Assembly (NCBI GenBank): GCA_030730365.1
Contig: JANQVJ010000081.1
Coordinates: forward strand, 18,487 to 52,672
Direction: 5' to 3'
DNA: 34,186 nucleotides
From: Verrucomicrobiales bacterium
GTDB taxonomy: Bacteria > Verrucomicrobiota > Verrucomicrobiia > Verrucomicrobiales > DEV007
Shown here: piece by piece, positions 6,508-14,887 of the stretch
Layout of the letters: each line of letters starts with the position of its first letter
How positions within the stretch are numbered: position 1 is the first letter of the stretch
Program-made: the position numbers and the translations under genes
The notes under the pieces: generated by a model
What the model was told of the DNA's origin: nothing
Database searches by the model: none
Seen by the model: the letters and a program-made list of their open reading frames with translations, nothing else

Positions 6508-8646
6508 TCACGCCCCGATCCCCGCCAGCCACGCGAGCAGGCCGACGATGGCAAAGCAGATCACGACCGAGACGAGGAAGCCGACCACATCGGTCCGCGT
6601 CGGCCTGACAAACTGCCAATCCGACTTGGGGAAAAGGCGGCGCGAGTCATAGCGGCCCGGGTCGGCACAGGCTTCCGCGAGGATACGGCGGTCCGTCTCC
6701 GGATCGGGATGGACGGGGGTGCGCATTTTCGCATAATAGCGGTCGAGGACTTCGTCTTTTTCCCGTCGGGTGAAGCAGCTCACGAGCATGAGAACGAGAA
6801 AGGGCATGAGCAGCCGGGGCGGGAGACGGAGGGTCTCGATCGTCGACTTCGAGGCCGAGGACAGGTCGAAGCCCATCCAGTAGTAGAGCAGGAAGTCGAG
6901 ATTGAAAGCTCCCTGCCCCTCGAAGACACCGACTTTGCGCTGCACGAGCGTGACGGTGTCGCCCTCTTGTTTTTCCTCAACCGTCTCGAGCGTCGTCCCG
7001 CCGACCGCCTTCACCCCGCCCTGCCAGTAGAGGGCCTGGCCGCCCGACTGCGTCGTCACGGAGATCGGCTCGCCCAGCGGAGCCAGGGGTGGTTCGGGCC
7101 CGATTTGCTTCAGCAGCGCCTCGTTCCCTGCGGCCGCCTCGAGCGCTTTCACCCAGGCCTCGTGCTTCGCCGCGTCAGAGGCGACTGCAGGACGGGTCGT
7201 TGTTTTCACCATCACATAGGACGACTGCGCCAGTCCCTCGCTCGTGCGCATCTGCGGGAAGAGGCGCGGCAGCAGCGGAGGCAGGATGAAGAAAAAGACG
7301 AGCGAGAAAGTCAGTGTCGTCCAGACCGCGCGCAGGTTTGCCCGACGCCAGAACATGCCGATCCAGAAGGGCGCGGCGAAAAGGATGGGTAGCTCCATCG
7401 CCATTTTGAACTGGCCGAAAACGTCGGCGACCGTCAGCGAGATGACCGTCGCGCCGACGATGATAGCGAGACCGGAAAAGCGAGCCACGCGCAGACATTC
7501 TTTCTCGCCCGCATTCGGATTGAGGTAGGCAGCGTAGACGTTGCGGGTAAAAAGACCGGCCGTGACGATCATGTAGGTGTCGGCCGAGCTCATCATCGCG
7601 GCGAGGAGACAGGCCAGCATCAGCCCGACGAGGCCGATGTTGAGCGGGCCGAGGATCTCACGCGCGGCCACGCCCCAGACCCGGTCGGGATCGGCCGCGA
7701 TCTCGGGACTGCCCGCGAGCAGGGCGAGGGCGATCAGAGCGGTGAGGGCCCAGCCTACGGTGCAGAGGCGCTTCAGGAAATTCCCCGCGACGAGACCGAC
7801 GCGCGCCTCGAATTCGCCCTTGGCCGATCCTCCCCCGGTGGCGATGAAGTGCGGCTGCACGACGATGCCGATGAGGACGAGCAGGGTCAGGGAGATGATG
7901 TAGGGGACGGGAAACTCGCCCGCCGCCGGCCCCGAAAAGAGCCCGAAATAGTCGTCCGCGACCCGCTCGTGCATGATACGGAATCCGTCCATCATTCCCA
8001 TCGTCTCCGGATCACCGAACTCGCGGACAAGCGCGAGGAGCCCGAAGGGAATGAGCAGGATCGAAAGCAGGATAATAAAGACGCCTTGAATGAGATCCGT
8101 GTAGTAGGCGGCGGTGAGACCGCCGAGGACACCGTAGATGATCACGATGAGGGCGATCGCGGGGACGATGTAAAATTTGACGTCTAATCCCGCGACCGCT
8201 TCGAAGCCGAGCAGCGGCACCGCGAATTTTGCGATCGCCGAGAGCATCGTCGAGAGGTAGAACATGTAGAAGACGAGGGCGAAGACAGAATAGGCGAGGC
8301 CCAGTGCGCGCGAGTCGTAGCGCTCCACGAACCAGTCCCCGAGGGTGAGGTGGCGCATGCGTCGGTACCAGACTCCGGTGATCCAGTAGATCGGCGTCAC
8401 AAAGAGCCACATCAGCGCGGACCACACGCCGCTGAGTCCGCTCGTCCAGCAGGTGCGGCCGACCGTGATGGGCTCGTGCGCGCCGGTGCCCGCGCCGAAG
8501 GCGGCGAAGGTCTGGAGCAGCTTGCCGAAGCCGCGGCCGCCCATGAAGTAGTCCTCCTGTCCTTTGACGCGACGCATCGCCCAGAGGCCGATGGCGATCA
8601 TCGCGACGAAATATAGCCCCAGCACGGTGAAGTCGATCCAGTTCAT
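6508..8646 (-). CDS. Sodium/solute symporter (SSS family) with a large extramembrane insert
   Basis: The 712-residue polytopic membrane protein belongs to the sodium:solute symporter family (SGLT/PutP-like). The N-terminal core shows the family pattern: MNWIDFTVLGLYFVAMIAIG, then GQEDYFMGGRGFGKLLQTFA, GVLGGLTAAYYTDLIQ and LMLACLLAAMMSSADTYMIV. The transport core has about 11-13 membrane helices. Between helices, at about residues 465-582, lies a hydrophilic insert rich in Gln, Glu, Gly and Thr, with segments such as SVTTQSGGQALYWQGGVKAV. The C-terminus adds a charged loop and a final helix. The gene stands alone, divergent from an L,D-transpeptidase gene. Substrate is unknown; in PVC bacteria such carriers often take up sugars or sialic acids, but that is not shown here. 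Confidence 0.93.
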   Translation of the reverse strand: MNWIDFTVLGLYFVAMIAIGLWAMRRVKGQEDYFMGGRGFGKLLQTFAAFGAGTGAHEPITVGRTCWTSGLSGVWSALMWLFVTPIYWITGVWYRRMRHLTLGDWFVERYDSRALGLAYSVFALVFYMFYLSTMLSAIAKFAVPLLGFEAVAGLDVKFYIVPAIALIVIIYGVLGGLTAAYYTDLIQGVFIILLSILLIPFGLLALVREFGDPETMGMMDGFRIMHERVADDYFGLFSGPAAGEFPVPYIISLTLLVLIGIVVQPHFIATGGGSAKGEFEARVGLVAGNFLKRLCTVGWALTALIALALLAGSPEIAADPDRVWGVAAREILGPLNIGLVGLMLACLLAAMMSSADTYMIVTAGLFTRNVYAAYLNPNAGEKECLRVARFSGLAIIVGATVISLTVADVFGQFKMAMELPILFAAPFWIGMFWRRANLRAVWTTLTFSLVFFFILPPLLPRLFPQMRTSEGLAQSSYVMVKTTTRPAVASDAAKHEAWVKALEAAAGNEALLKQIGPEPPLAPLGEPISVTTQSGGQALYWQGGVKAVGGTTLETVEEKQEGDTVTLVQRKVGVFEGQGAFNLDFLLYYWMGFDLSSASKSTIETLRLPPRLLMPFLVLMLVSCFTRREKDEVLDRYYAKMRTPVHPDPETDRRILAEACADPGRYDSRRLFPKSDWQFVRPTRTDVVGFLVSVVICFAIVGLLAWLAGIGA

Positions 8647-8821
8647 GGGCTATAGTCCTATACCGATCCCCTCACTCTGGCGAGGGCCTTTGGATTCTGC
8701 CGTATCCCGCAATCAGGTCCTGTGAGCGCCGGATCGGTCTGCAACGAGTCGCACATGCGGAGGCATCTTTTCCCAACATGAGCTTGCTTCAGCGGCCCAA
8801 ATTCTGTGATAACAAAACCAC

Positions 8822-9334
8822 ATGAAACCTTGTCGCATCCTTTGTCTTCTCCTTCTCACTATTACGCTTTTATCCAGTGGAGCCACTGCCGGGGCACAGG
8901 AGGGTCTGCTGAGTCGTCTTTTTAAAGGCGAAAAGCAGGCCTCGCATGAGAAAAGCAAAAAGGCGAATCACTCCCTCTTCGGCGGACCGAAGCGCGTCGA
9001 GATCAACCTGACCGAGCAACAATTGCGCGCCTACGAGGGTAACCGTCTCGTCATGCAGACCCGCATCAGCTCGGGAAAGAATCGGGGGACGCCCACGGGC
9101 AACTTCACGGCCGGCCCCTATAAAGCCGAGAACCACTATTCGAGTCTCTATGACAACGCTCACATGCCCTGGAGTGTCCAGGTGTTTGGTAACATCTTCG
9201 TGCACGGATTCGCCGAGGTTCCCGATTACCCGGCCTCTCGTGGCTGCATCCGTGTGCCGGTCACGGGGAACAATCCGGCAAAGCGTTTCTATAACTGGGT
9301 CGAGACGGGGACGCCGATCCGGATCGCTTATTAA
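8822..9334 (+). CDS. L,D-transpeptidase (YkuD domain), exported
   Basis: The 170-residue protein has a Sec signal peptide (MKPCRILCLLLLTITLLSSG, cleavage probably near residues 23-26), a basic linker and a YkuD catalytic domain at about 57-170. The active-site pattern is visible: His128 in FVHGF, then SRGCIRVP with catalytic Cys142. Such enzymes form 3-3 peptidoglycan cross-links or attach proteins to peptidoglycan in the periplasm, which fits an organism that makes a murein wall. The start ATG follows AACAAAACCAC without a strong ribosome-binding site. The stop overlaps the convergent ABC transporter stop by four bases. Confidence 0.92.
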   Translation: MKPCRILCLLLLTITLLSSGATAGAQEGLLSRLFKGEKQASHEKSKKANHSLFGGPKRVEINLTEQQLRAYEGNRLVMQTRISSGKNRGTPTGNFTAGPYKAENHYSSLYDNAHMPWSVQVFGNIFVHGFAEVPDYPASRGCIRVPVTGNNPAKRFYNWVETGTPIRIAY

Positions 9335-11091
9335 AGACTGGCGGTCGTTTCCGATGTCATGAGACTCTTGCGACAGAGCATCGCGTAGATACCGTCCGCC
9401 GCGAGGAGCGTGTCGTGATCGCCTTCTTCCACGACCATGCCGTGATCGAGCACGTAGATACGGTCGGCATTGCGCACCGTCGAGAGACGATGGGCGATGA
9501 CGAAGCTGGTGCGATTCGTCATCAGCTTTTCGAGGGCGCCCTGGATGAGTTTTTCGGTCTCGGTGTCGACGCTGGCGGTGGCCTCGTCGAGGAGGAGGAT
9601 GGGCGGATTCTTCAAAATGACGCGGGCGATGGCGATGCGCTGCTTTTCCCCGACGGAGAGCTTCACGCCGCGCTCCCCGACATTGGTGTCGAGCTGACGG
9701 GGGAGGGCTTCGACAAAGGCGGCGGCGTTGGCGGCTCGGAGGGCGTCCCACATTTCCTCCTCTGTCGCCTCCTCCCTGGCAAGGACGAGATTTTCACGGA
9801 CGGATCCGTTGAAGAGAAAGCTTTCCTGAGTGACGTAACCCGTGGCACCGCGCAGAGCCGATTTTTTCAGGTCGGTGATGGGGATGCCGTCGATGGAGAT
9901 CATGCCCGAGTCAGCCTCGTAAAAGCGGGTCAGGAGATTGATCACAGTCGATTTGCCGGCTCCGGTGTGGCCGACGAGGGCGATCATCTGCCCCGCTTTT
10001 GCCTCCATCGCGACGCCTTTGAGGGTGGAGATATCTTCGCCATAGGAGAACTTCACGTCTCGCAGCACGACTTCGCCGCGCACCGGATTCGGCAGTGCCC
10101 TGCCGCTATCGAGATCGGGCTCTTCCTCGGCGTCGATGATCTCGAAGACCCGCTCGCCGGCGGCGCGACCGGCCTGGATGATCTGGTTGAGGCTGTTGAG
10201 CCGCGAGATGGGCTCGTAAAAGAGGCTCAGGGCGACGAGGAAGGCGACGAAGACGCCGGTCTGTGCCTCGAGCGCCGCCTGATCCGGCGCGCTCATGACG
10301 GACGAGGCCCCGAAGCCAATGACGAGGGCGTAGCCGGCGTTGCGGCAGAACTCCATCGAGGGATTGTAGATCGCCCAGACGCGCATCAGCTTCAGAGTGG
10401 CCTCGCGCAGTTTGTTACTCGAGTGATTGAAGCGCCCGAGCTCGGCCTCTTCACGGGTGAATGCCTTGATCTGCTGGATGCCGTCGATGTTGTCGTGGAG
10501 CAGCGAGTTCATGCTGCTCGTGGCTTTGCGCACGCGGCGATGCCGGTTCGGGGAAGTACGGGTGTAGGCCCAGGCACCGCCGATGAGAAAGGGCATCGGG
10601 ATCATCGTGATGAGAGCGAGATGAGGATCGAGGTAGAAGAGATAACCACCCACGACGAGCACCTGGAGCAGGGCGACGACTCCCTGCTCGATCCCGTCAA
10701 TGAGGACTCGCTCCATCGCGGTGACATCCTCGGTCACGCGGGTCATGACGTCGCCGGTGCGTTTGTTGTCGAACCAGTTCATCGGGAGTCGCTGGATCTT
10801 GTGATACAAATCGGACCGGATATCGAAGATCACCTTTTGCTCGAACGTATTGTTGAGGATAATGCGGAGTGCGTTAAACAGGTTGGTGGCAAAAAAGGTC
10901 CCGAGAGCGAGGAGGGCGAGCGGGATGAGACGATCGAAGTCGCGCTGGGGGATGACCTCGGCGGTGATCGCTTTTGTCACGCCGGGGAAGACGATCACGA
11001 GCAGGGTCATTAGCACGGCACAGGTCAACTGGGCCGTCGCGAGGATGGGGTAGCGCTTGAGGTAGGAAAAAACCCGGAAAACCGTTCTCAT
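9331..11091 (-). CDS. ABC exporter, fused permease and ATPase, MsbA-like
   Basis: The 586-residue half-transporter has an N-terminal membrane domain (about 1-310, six helices) and a C-terminal ATPase (about 335-580). ATPase motifs are Walker A GHTGAGKST (374-382), Q-loop TQESFLFNGS, signature LSVGEKQR (479-486), Walker B ILLLDE (498-503) and H-loop His534 in IAHRLST. Family length and domain order fit homodimeric lipid or multidrug exporters such as MsbA; a lipid A or glycolipid flippase role is plausible but not provable here. The gene stands alone on its strand, facing the L,D-transpeptidase gene and divergent from the SanA-like gene. Confidence 0.93.
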   Translation of the reverse strand: MRTVFRVFSYLKRYPILATAQLTCAVLMTLLVIVFPGVTKAITAEVIPQRDFDRLIPLALLALGTFFATNLFNALRIILNNTFEQKVIFDIRSDLYHKIQRLPMNWFDNKRTGDVMTRVTEDVTAMERVLIDGIEQGVVALLQVLVVGGYLFYLDPHLALITMIPMPFLIGGAWAYTRTSPNRHRRVRKATSSMNSLLHDNIDGIQQIKAFTREEAELGRFNHSSNKLREATLKLMRVWAIYNPSMEFCRNAGYALVIGFGASSVMSAPDQAALEAQTGVFVAFLVALSLFYEPISRLNSLNQIIQAGRAAGERVFEIIDAEEEPDLDSGRALPNPVRGEVVLRDVKFSYGEDISTLKGVAMEAKAGQMIALVGHTGAGKSTVINLLTRFYEADSGMISIDGIPITDLKKSALRGATGYVTQESFLFNGSVRENLVLAREEATEEEMWDALRAANAAAFVEALPRQLDTNVGERGVKLSVGEKQRIAIARVILKNPPILLLDEATASVDTETEKLIQGALEKLMTNRTSFVIAHRLSTVRNADRIYVLDHGMVVEEGDHDTLLAADGIYAMLCRKSLMTSETTASL

Positions 11092-11191
11092 TTGGAAGAT
11101 CTATTCGTTAAACTGTGTAAATAGGATGGAAAGTTAAATCAGTCCGCGAACTCCCGTGTCTTTCACGGTGCGCGGGGAACACCCAGGAATC

Positions 11192-11854
11192 ATGGTCCGC
11201 AGCCGTCGGCGCTTTCTTATTTTCTCGATTTTGGCTTTCCCGCTGCTCCTTGTCGCTGCGGTCGTGGTCGCATGCAATCTTTGGATTGTCCTTTCGACGC
11301 GGGGACAAGTCTACGCTTCTGTGGCGGAGATCGAGACACGGGCAGTCGGGGTCGTCCTTGGGACGTCGAAAAAAACCGGACCTGACACTCCGAACGCCCA
11401 TTTCGAAAATCGCATGGCCGCCGCCGCCGCACTCTTCCTCGAGGGAAAGGTGGGCACGCTCCTCGTGAGTGGCTATCGAGATTCGCAGTACTACGATGAG
11501 ACCCGTGACATGATCGCGAAGCTGAAAGAGCTAGGGGTGCCGGAATCAGACCTTCTCGCCGATGACCGCGGGGTCCGTACCCTCGACTCGGTGACCCGGG
11601 CGAAAACGGTCTTTGGTTTTGAGCGCATCGTCATCGTATCGGACGATTTCCATGTGAACCGCGCGCTCTTTATCGCCAACCGTCACGGGGTCGATGCGAT
11701 CGCGTTGCAGAGTGAGTCGGTCGGTTACAGCGATTCGCGGAAAGTGCGGATGCGCGAGTATCTGGCCCGGGTGAAGGCGATCATCGATCTCTATCTGTAT
11801 TCCCCCGAATCCGGCGAGCTAGGGTCCGATGCTCCGGCAGTGACGAGAGGGTGA
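11192..11854 (+). CDS. SanA/ElyC-type DUF218 membrane protein
   Basis: The 220-residue protein has a basic N-terminus (MVRSRRRFLIF) and one membrane helix at about 8-32, followed by a DUF218 domain. Domain motifs are VGVVLGTSKK, NRMAAAAALF, LLVSGYRDSQYYDE and VIVSDDFHVNRALFIA. SanA of enteric bacteria affects vancomycin exclusion at high temperature, and ElyC affects envelope integrity; the exact reaction is not settled. The frame opens at a GTG at 11156, but the ATG at 11192 has CAGGA just before it and puts the basic residues directly before the membrane helix, so it is preferred. The neighbouring L,D-transpeptidase and ABC exporter also point to the envelope. Confidence 0.85.
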   Translation: MVRSRRRFLIFSILAFPLLLVAAVVVACNLWIVLSTRGQVYASVAEIETRAVGVVLGTSKKTGPDTPNAHFENRMAAAAALFLEGKVGTLLVSGYRDSQYYDETRDMIAKLKELGVPESDLLADDRGVRTLDSVTRAKTVFGFERIVIVSDDFHVNRALFIANRHGVDAIALQSESVGYSDSRKVRMREYLARVKAIIDLYLYSPESGELGSDAPAVTRG

Positions 11855-11920
11855 ATGATGAAACAAGTGGGATTTGGGTTCTTCATCGTGAGTCTCGTCC
11901 CGCTCCCCGGGCGATAGATC

Positions 11921-12850
11921 TCACCCCAACTCTGCGAGCATCTTTTCGAAGCTCTCCACGTCCGAGAAGCTCAGTGCCTTCGCATTGCGGTCGATGCGGC
12001 GCATGAACCCGGCGAGAACACGGCCGGGGCCGAGTTCGATGAAGAGGGTCTCGCCTTTGCCTAGATAGTGCTGGACGCACTCACTCCAGCGCACGGATCC
12101 GCTCACCTGAGCCTCGAGGGTGCTGCGGATCTCGGCGGCCTCGCTCACTTCGCGGGCTTCGACGTTGCAGACGACGGGGACACGGGGTGTATCGAGGGCG
12201 ATGCCGGCGAGGACCTCGGCGAGCTTTTCCTGGGCCGGCATCATGAGCCGCGAATGGTAGGCTCCGGCGACTTCGAGCTTTTGCGCGATGCGGATGCCGT
12301 GATCCTGCGCTTCGGCAATGACCTGATCGATCCCCGCGGTTTTGCCGGAAACGACGATCTGCCCGGGGCAGTTGAAATTGGCGACATCGACGTCCCATTT
12401 CTCCGCGAGGGCGCGGATGTCTGCCTCCTCGCCTCCGATGAGCGCGGCCATGGCGCCTTCGACGGCACTGGTCGCTTCCTCCATGAAGGTGCCGCGTTTG
12501 GCGACGAGGTCGAGACCGGTTTCAAAGGAAAAAGTCCCCGCCGCGGCATGGGCGGTGAATTCGCCGAGGGAGAGCCCGGCACAACCGGTGATCTCGAGGT
12601 CGGGGACGTGGCTCTTGAGGATCTCGAGACAGGCGAGTCCGTGGACGTAGAGGGCCGGCTGACAGATCGAGGTGCGGGTGAGTTCCGCGGCCGGTCCATC
12701 GAACATTTTTTCGGAAAGGGCATAGCCGAGCTGGGCATCAGCGCGGGCGATGAGATCGCGCACGGCGTCATATTTCTCGGCAAGATCGCGGCCCATTCCG
12801 ACGGCCTGGGCCCCTTGTCCGGCAAACAGTAGTACAGCTCTTTTCCCCAT
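11921..12850 (-). CDS. fabD: Malonyl-CoA:acyl-carrier-protein transacylase
   Basis: The 309-residue enzyme transfers malonyl groups from CoA to acyl-carrier protein for fatty acid synthesis. The N-terminal GQGAQ motif is at 11-15, the nucleophile elbow GLSLGEF has Ser94, and the catalytic His199 lies in AGAYHSRLM. GQIVVSGK and ELGPGRVLAGFMRRI are also family-typical, and the length is normal. No fabH, fabG, acpP or fabF gene is in the window. The gene lies 76 bases downstream of a GNAT gene on the same strand and may be co-transcribed with it. Confidence 0.96.
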   Translation of the reverse strand: MGKRAVLLFAGQGAQAVGMGRDLAEKYDAVRDLIARADAQLGYALSEKMFDGPAAELTRTSICQPALYVHGLACLEILKSHVPDLEITGCAGLSLGEFTAHAAAGTFSFETGLDLVAKRGTFMEEATSAVEGAMAALIGGEEADIRALAEKWDVDVANFNCPGQIVVSGKTAGIDQVIAEAQDHGIRIAQKLEVAGAYHSRLMMPAQEKLAEVLAGIALDTPRVPVVCNVEAREVSEAAEIRSTLEAQVSGSVRWSECVQHYLGKGETLFIELGPGRVLAGFMRRIDRNAKALSFSDVESFEKMLAELG

Positions 12851-12926
12851 GATTAAGGGCGCTACTCAAACCGGTATCCCCGCCACTGCAACGGGTTTTT
12901 GGGACACTCCGGAAAATCGCGGCACC

Positions 12927-13394
12927 TCACGAAACCACCTTTTTCGTCGGATTTTCGCTCTCCCGAAGGAGAAAACACTCCATTTCCCGATGCGGGATGT
13001 CCGCTTCGTCGAACTCCTCTCCGAAAACAAAGAAGCCGAGGGACTCGTAAAAGGGGATCGAGTGGACCTGGGCGTGGAGGTAAAGCCGACTGTCCCCGCG
13101 CGCCCGTGCCGTCTCCATCGCCGCGGAAAGGAGGGCTCGGCCGACTCCGCTGCGCCGCCACAGGGCCAGCACCGCCATGCGCCCAATCCGGCCCTCGGGG
13201 AGGAGCCGTGCCGTGCCGATGGGAACGCCCGCCGCGTCCCGCGCAAGAAAATGGATCGAGACCGGGTCGTGCTCGTCGATTTCGATTTCTTCGGGCACCC
13301 CCTGTTCGACCACAAAGACCTCGCGACGGACCTCGAGCAGCTCGACCTGCGAGGCGTCCCAGGTGACCTCCCCAGTGGAAAAGAAGGCCGTCAT
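12927..13394 (-). CDS. GNAT-family N-acetyltransferase, ElaA-like
   Basis: The 155-residue protein has the GNAT acetyl-CoA-binding motif in RIGRMAVLALWRRSGVGRAL (about residues 69-88), and a C-terminal FYESLGF before EEFDEADIPHREM. The N-terminal LRREVFVVEQGVPEEIEID-like segment and the final HREM match the ElaA-like branch. The acceptor substrate is unknown. The start follows the DUF1501 stop by three bases, so the two are almost certainly co-transcribed, although no functional tie between them is obvious. Confidence 0.88.
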   Translation of the reverse strand: MTAFFSTGEVTWDASQVELLEVRREVFVVEQGVPEEIEIDEHDPVSIHFLARDAAGVPIGTARLLPEGRIGRMAVLALWRRSGVGRALLSAAMETARARGDSRLYLHAQVHSIPFYESLGFFVFGEEFDEADIPHREMECFLLRESENPTKKVVS

Positions 13395-13397
13395 CGA

Positions 13398-14759
13398 TCA
13401 GACCAGCTCCCGCATCGGCTTGTATCCATCGACGAGGAAATGCGGCCGACCCGAGAGATCCTCGACCATGACCTGGTTGGCGTTGATGCCGAGCTGGTGG
13501 TAAATCGTCGCAAAGACTTCCCCGAAGTGGACGCCGCGGTCGGCGATTTCACCGCCAAGGCGGTCGGTTGCTCCGATGACCTGACCGGTGCGCAGCCCGC
13601 CGCCGGCGAGCAGCCCGCCTCCGACACGCGGCCAGTGATCGCGTCCGGCGTCTTTGTTGATCATCGGGGTGCGGCCGAATTCGCCCCAGGCCACGACAAG
13701 GACATCGTCGGCCATGCCGCGTTCGTGGAGATCCTCGATCAGCGCGCTGAGGCCCTGATCAAAGAGCGGGGCGTGCGAGCGCATCCCCGAGAAATTCTCA
13801 CTGTGGAAGTCCCAGCGGCCGAAGTTCAGCGTGACGCAACGCGCCCCGGCCTCGACGAGACGGCGGGCGAGGAGGAAATGCTCAAGATTGCGCGGAGCCC
13901 CGTCGCCGAAGTTGCGCGCATCACCCTTACCGTAGCGCTCACGCACGGCGGGGGGCTCGTTCTCCAGATTGAGGGCCTCGGCGAGTTCGCTGGAAGTCAG
14001 CATGCCGAAGGCCTGCTCGTGGAATTCATCGAGTCCCTCCATCAGGCCGGTCGCGTCAGCATCGCGGCGGAACTGGTCGAAGGCATTGAGCAGCCCGCGC
14101 CGCTCATCGAGCCGTGCCGCGGTGAGGGCCTCGAGCTGGAGATCTTTTTGCCCCGGGCCCGAGGGCTTGAAAGGGCCGTTCGCGAAACCGAGGAATCCCG
14201 GCAGGCCCGAAGATCCGTAGGGAGGATGTCCCGCCTTGGGGGCGAGTCCGACGAAGGGCGGCACGTTCGGATTGGTCGGGCCCATCAGCTTGGACATGAC
14301 CGCCCCGATCGACGGCCATCCGCCGGCCGGCTGGCCTATTGTATCGAGGGTTGATCCGACTTTGCCGGTGTAGCACATGAAAGAGTCGTGACTGCCGTTC
14401 GGCGCGCCGTAGAGCGAGCGGATCGGGACACATTTGTCCATGATCTTCGCCATGCGCGGCATCAGTTCGCAGATCTCGATGCCGGGGACGTTTGTCGGGA
14501 TGGGCCGGAACTCGCCGCGCATCTCCTTCGGGGCATCCATCTTCAGGTCATACATGTCCTGATGCGGAGGCGCACCCGCCATGTAGATCATGATGACGGC
14601 CTTCTTTGAATTTTTCAGTCCCGAAAGCTGTTCCGCCTGGAGGAGACCGGGGAGGGAAAGGCCGCCCATGCCGAGGGCCCCGATGCGCATGAAGTCGCGA
14701 CGCGACACACCGTCACAAAATCGCGACCTGGGAGAACTTGAACCGGAGATCGTAAGCAT
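13398..14759 (-). CDS. DUF1501 protein, Tat-exported, sulfatase-like fold
   Basis: The 453-residue protein carries a twin-arginine signal (GVSRRDFMRIGALGMGGLSL near residues 16-35). A DUF1501 domain follows, with KKAVIMIYMAGAPPHQDMYDL, SHDSFMCYTGK, GARCVTLNFGRWDFH, VVAWGEFGRTP and GRDHWPRVGG. The family has an alkaline-phosphatase/sulfatase-like fold and is abundant in Planctomycetes and Verrucomicrobia. Its function is not firmly known, and it is usually paired with DUF1549/DUF1553 proteins, which are absent here. The frame opens at a GTG at 14795, but the ATG at 14759 sits correctly before the Tat signal and avoids the divergent gene's upstream region. GNAT and fabD follow on the same strand. 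Confidence 0.93.
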   Translation of the reverse strand: MLTISGSSSPRSRFCDGVSRRDFMRIGALGMGGLSLPGLLQAEQLSGLKNSKKAVIMIYMAGAPPHQDMYDLKMDAPKEMRGEFRPIPTNVPGIEICELMPRMAKIMDKCVPIRSLYGAPNGSHDSFMCYTGKVGSTLDTIGQPAGGWPSIGAVMSKLMGPTNPNVPPFVGLAPKAGHPPYGSSGLPGFLGFANGPFKPSGPGQKDLQLEALTAARLDERRGLLNAFDQFRRDADATGLMEGLDEFHEQAFGMLTSSELAEALNLENEPPAVRERYGKGDARNFGDGAPRNLEHFLLARRLVEAGARCVTLNFGRWDFHSENFSGMRSHAPLFDQGLSALIEDLHERGMADDVLVVAWGEFGRTPMINKDAGRDHWPRVGGGLLAGGGLRTGQVIGATDRLGGEIADRGVHFGEVFATIYHQLGINANQVMVEDLSGRPHFLVDGYKPMRELV

Positions 14760-14887
14760 GGTCGTAGTTAAACCTCGAAACGTCCTCGTTGCCACAACAG
14801 CGGGGAGACGTAATCACGCGCCACGGCATCGCGGAGCGAGGGCTTTTGCGCTTGTCGCGGGCACGGCGGGCGGATCAGACTGGTCCT

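Noticed and set aside
9415..11013. 532-residue plus-strand open frame
   Set aside because: It is the antisense shadow of the ABC exporter, whose Walker and signature motifs are intact on the other strand.
12750..14354. 534-residue plus-strand open frame
   Set aside because: It lies antisense across fabD, the GNAT gene and the DUF1501 gene, all of which have clear family motifs; its sequence has no recognisable domain and reflects high GC codon bias.
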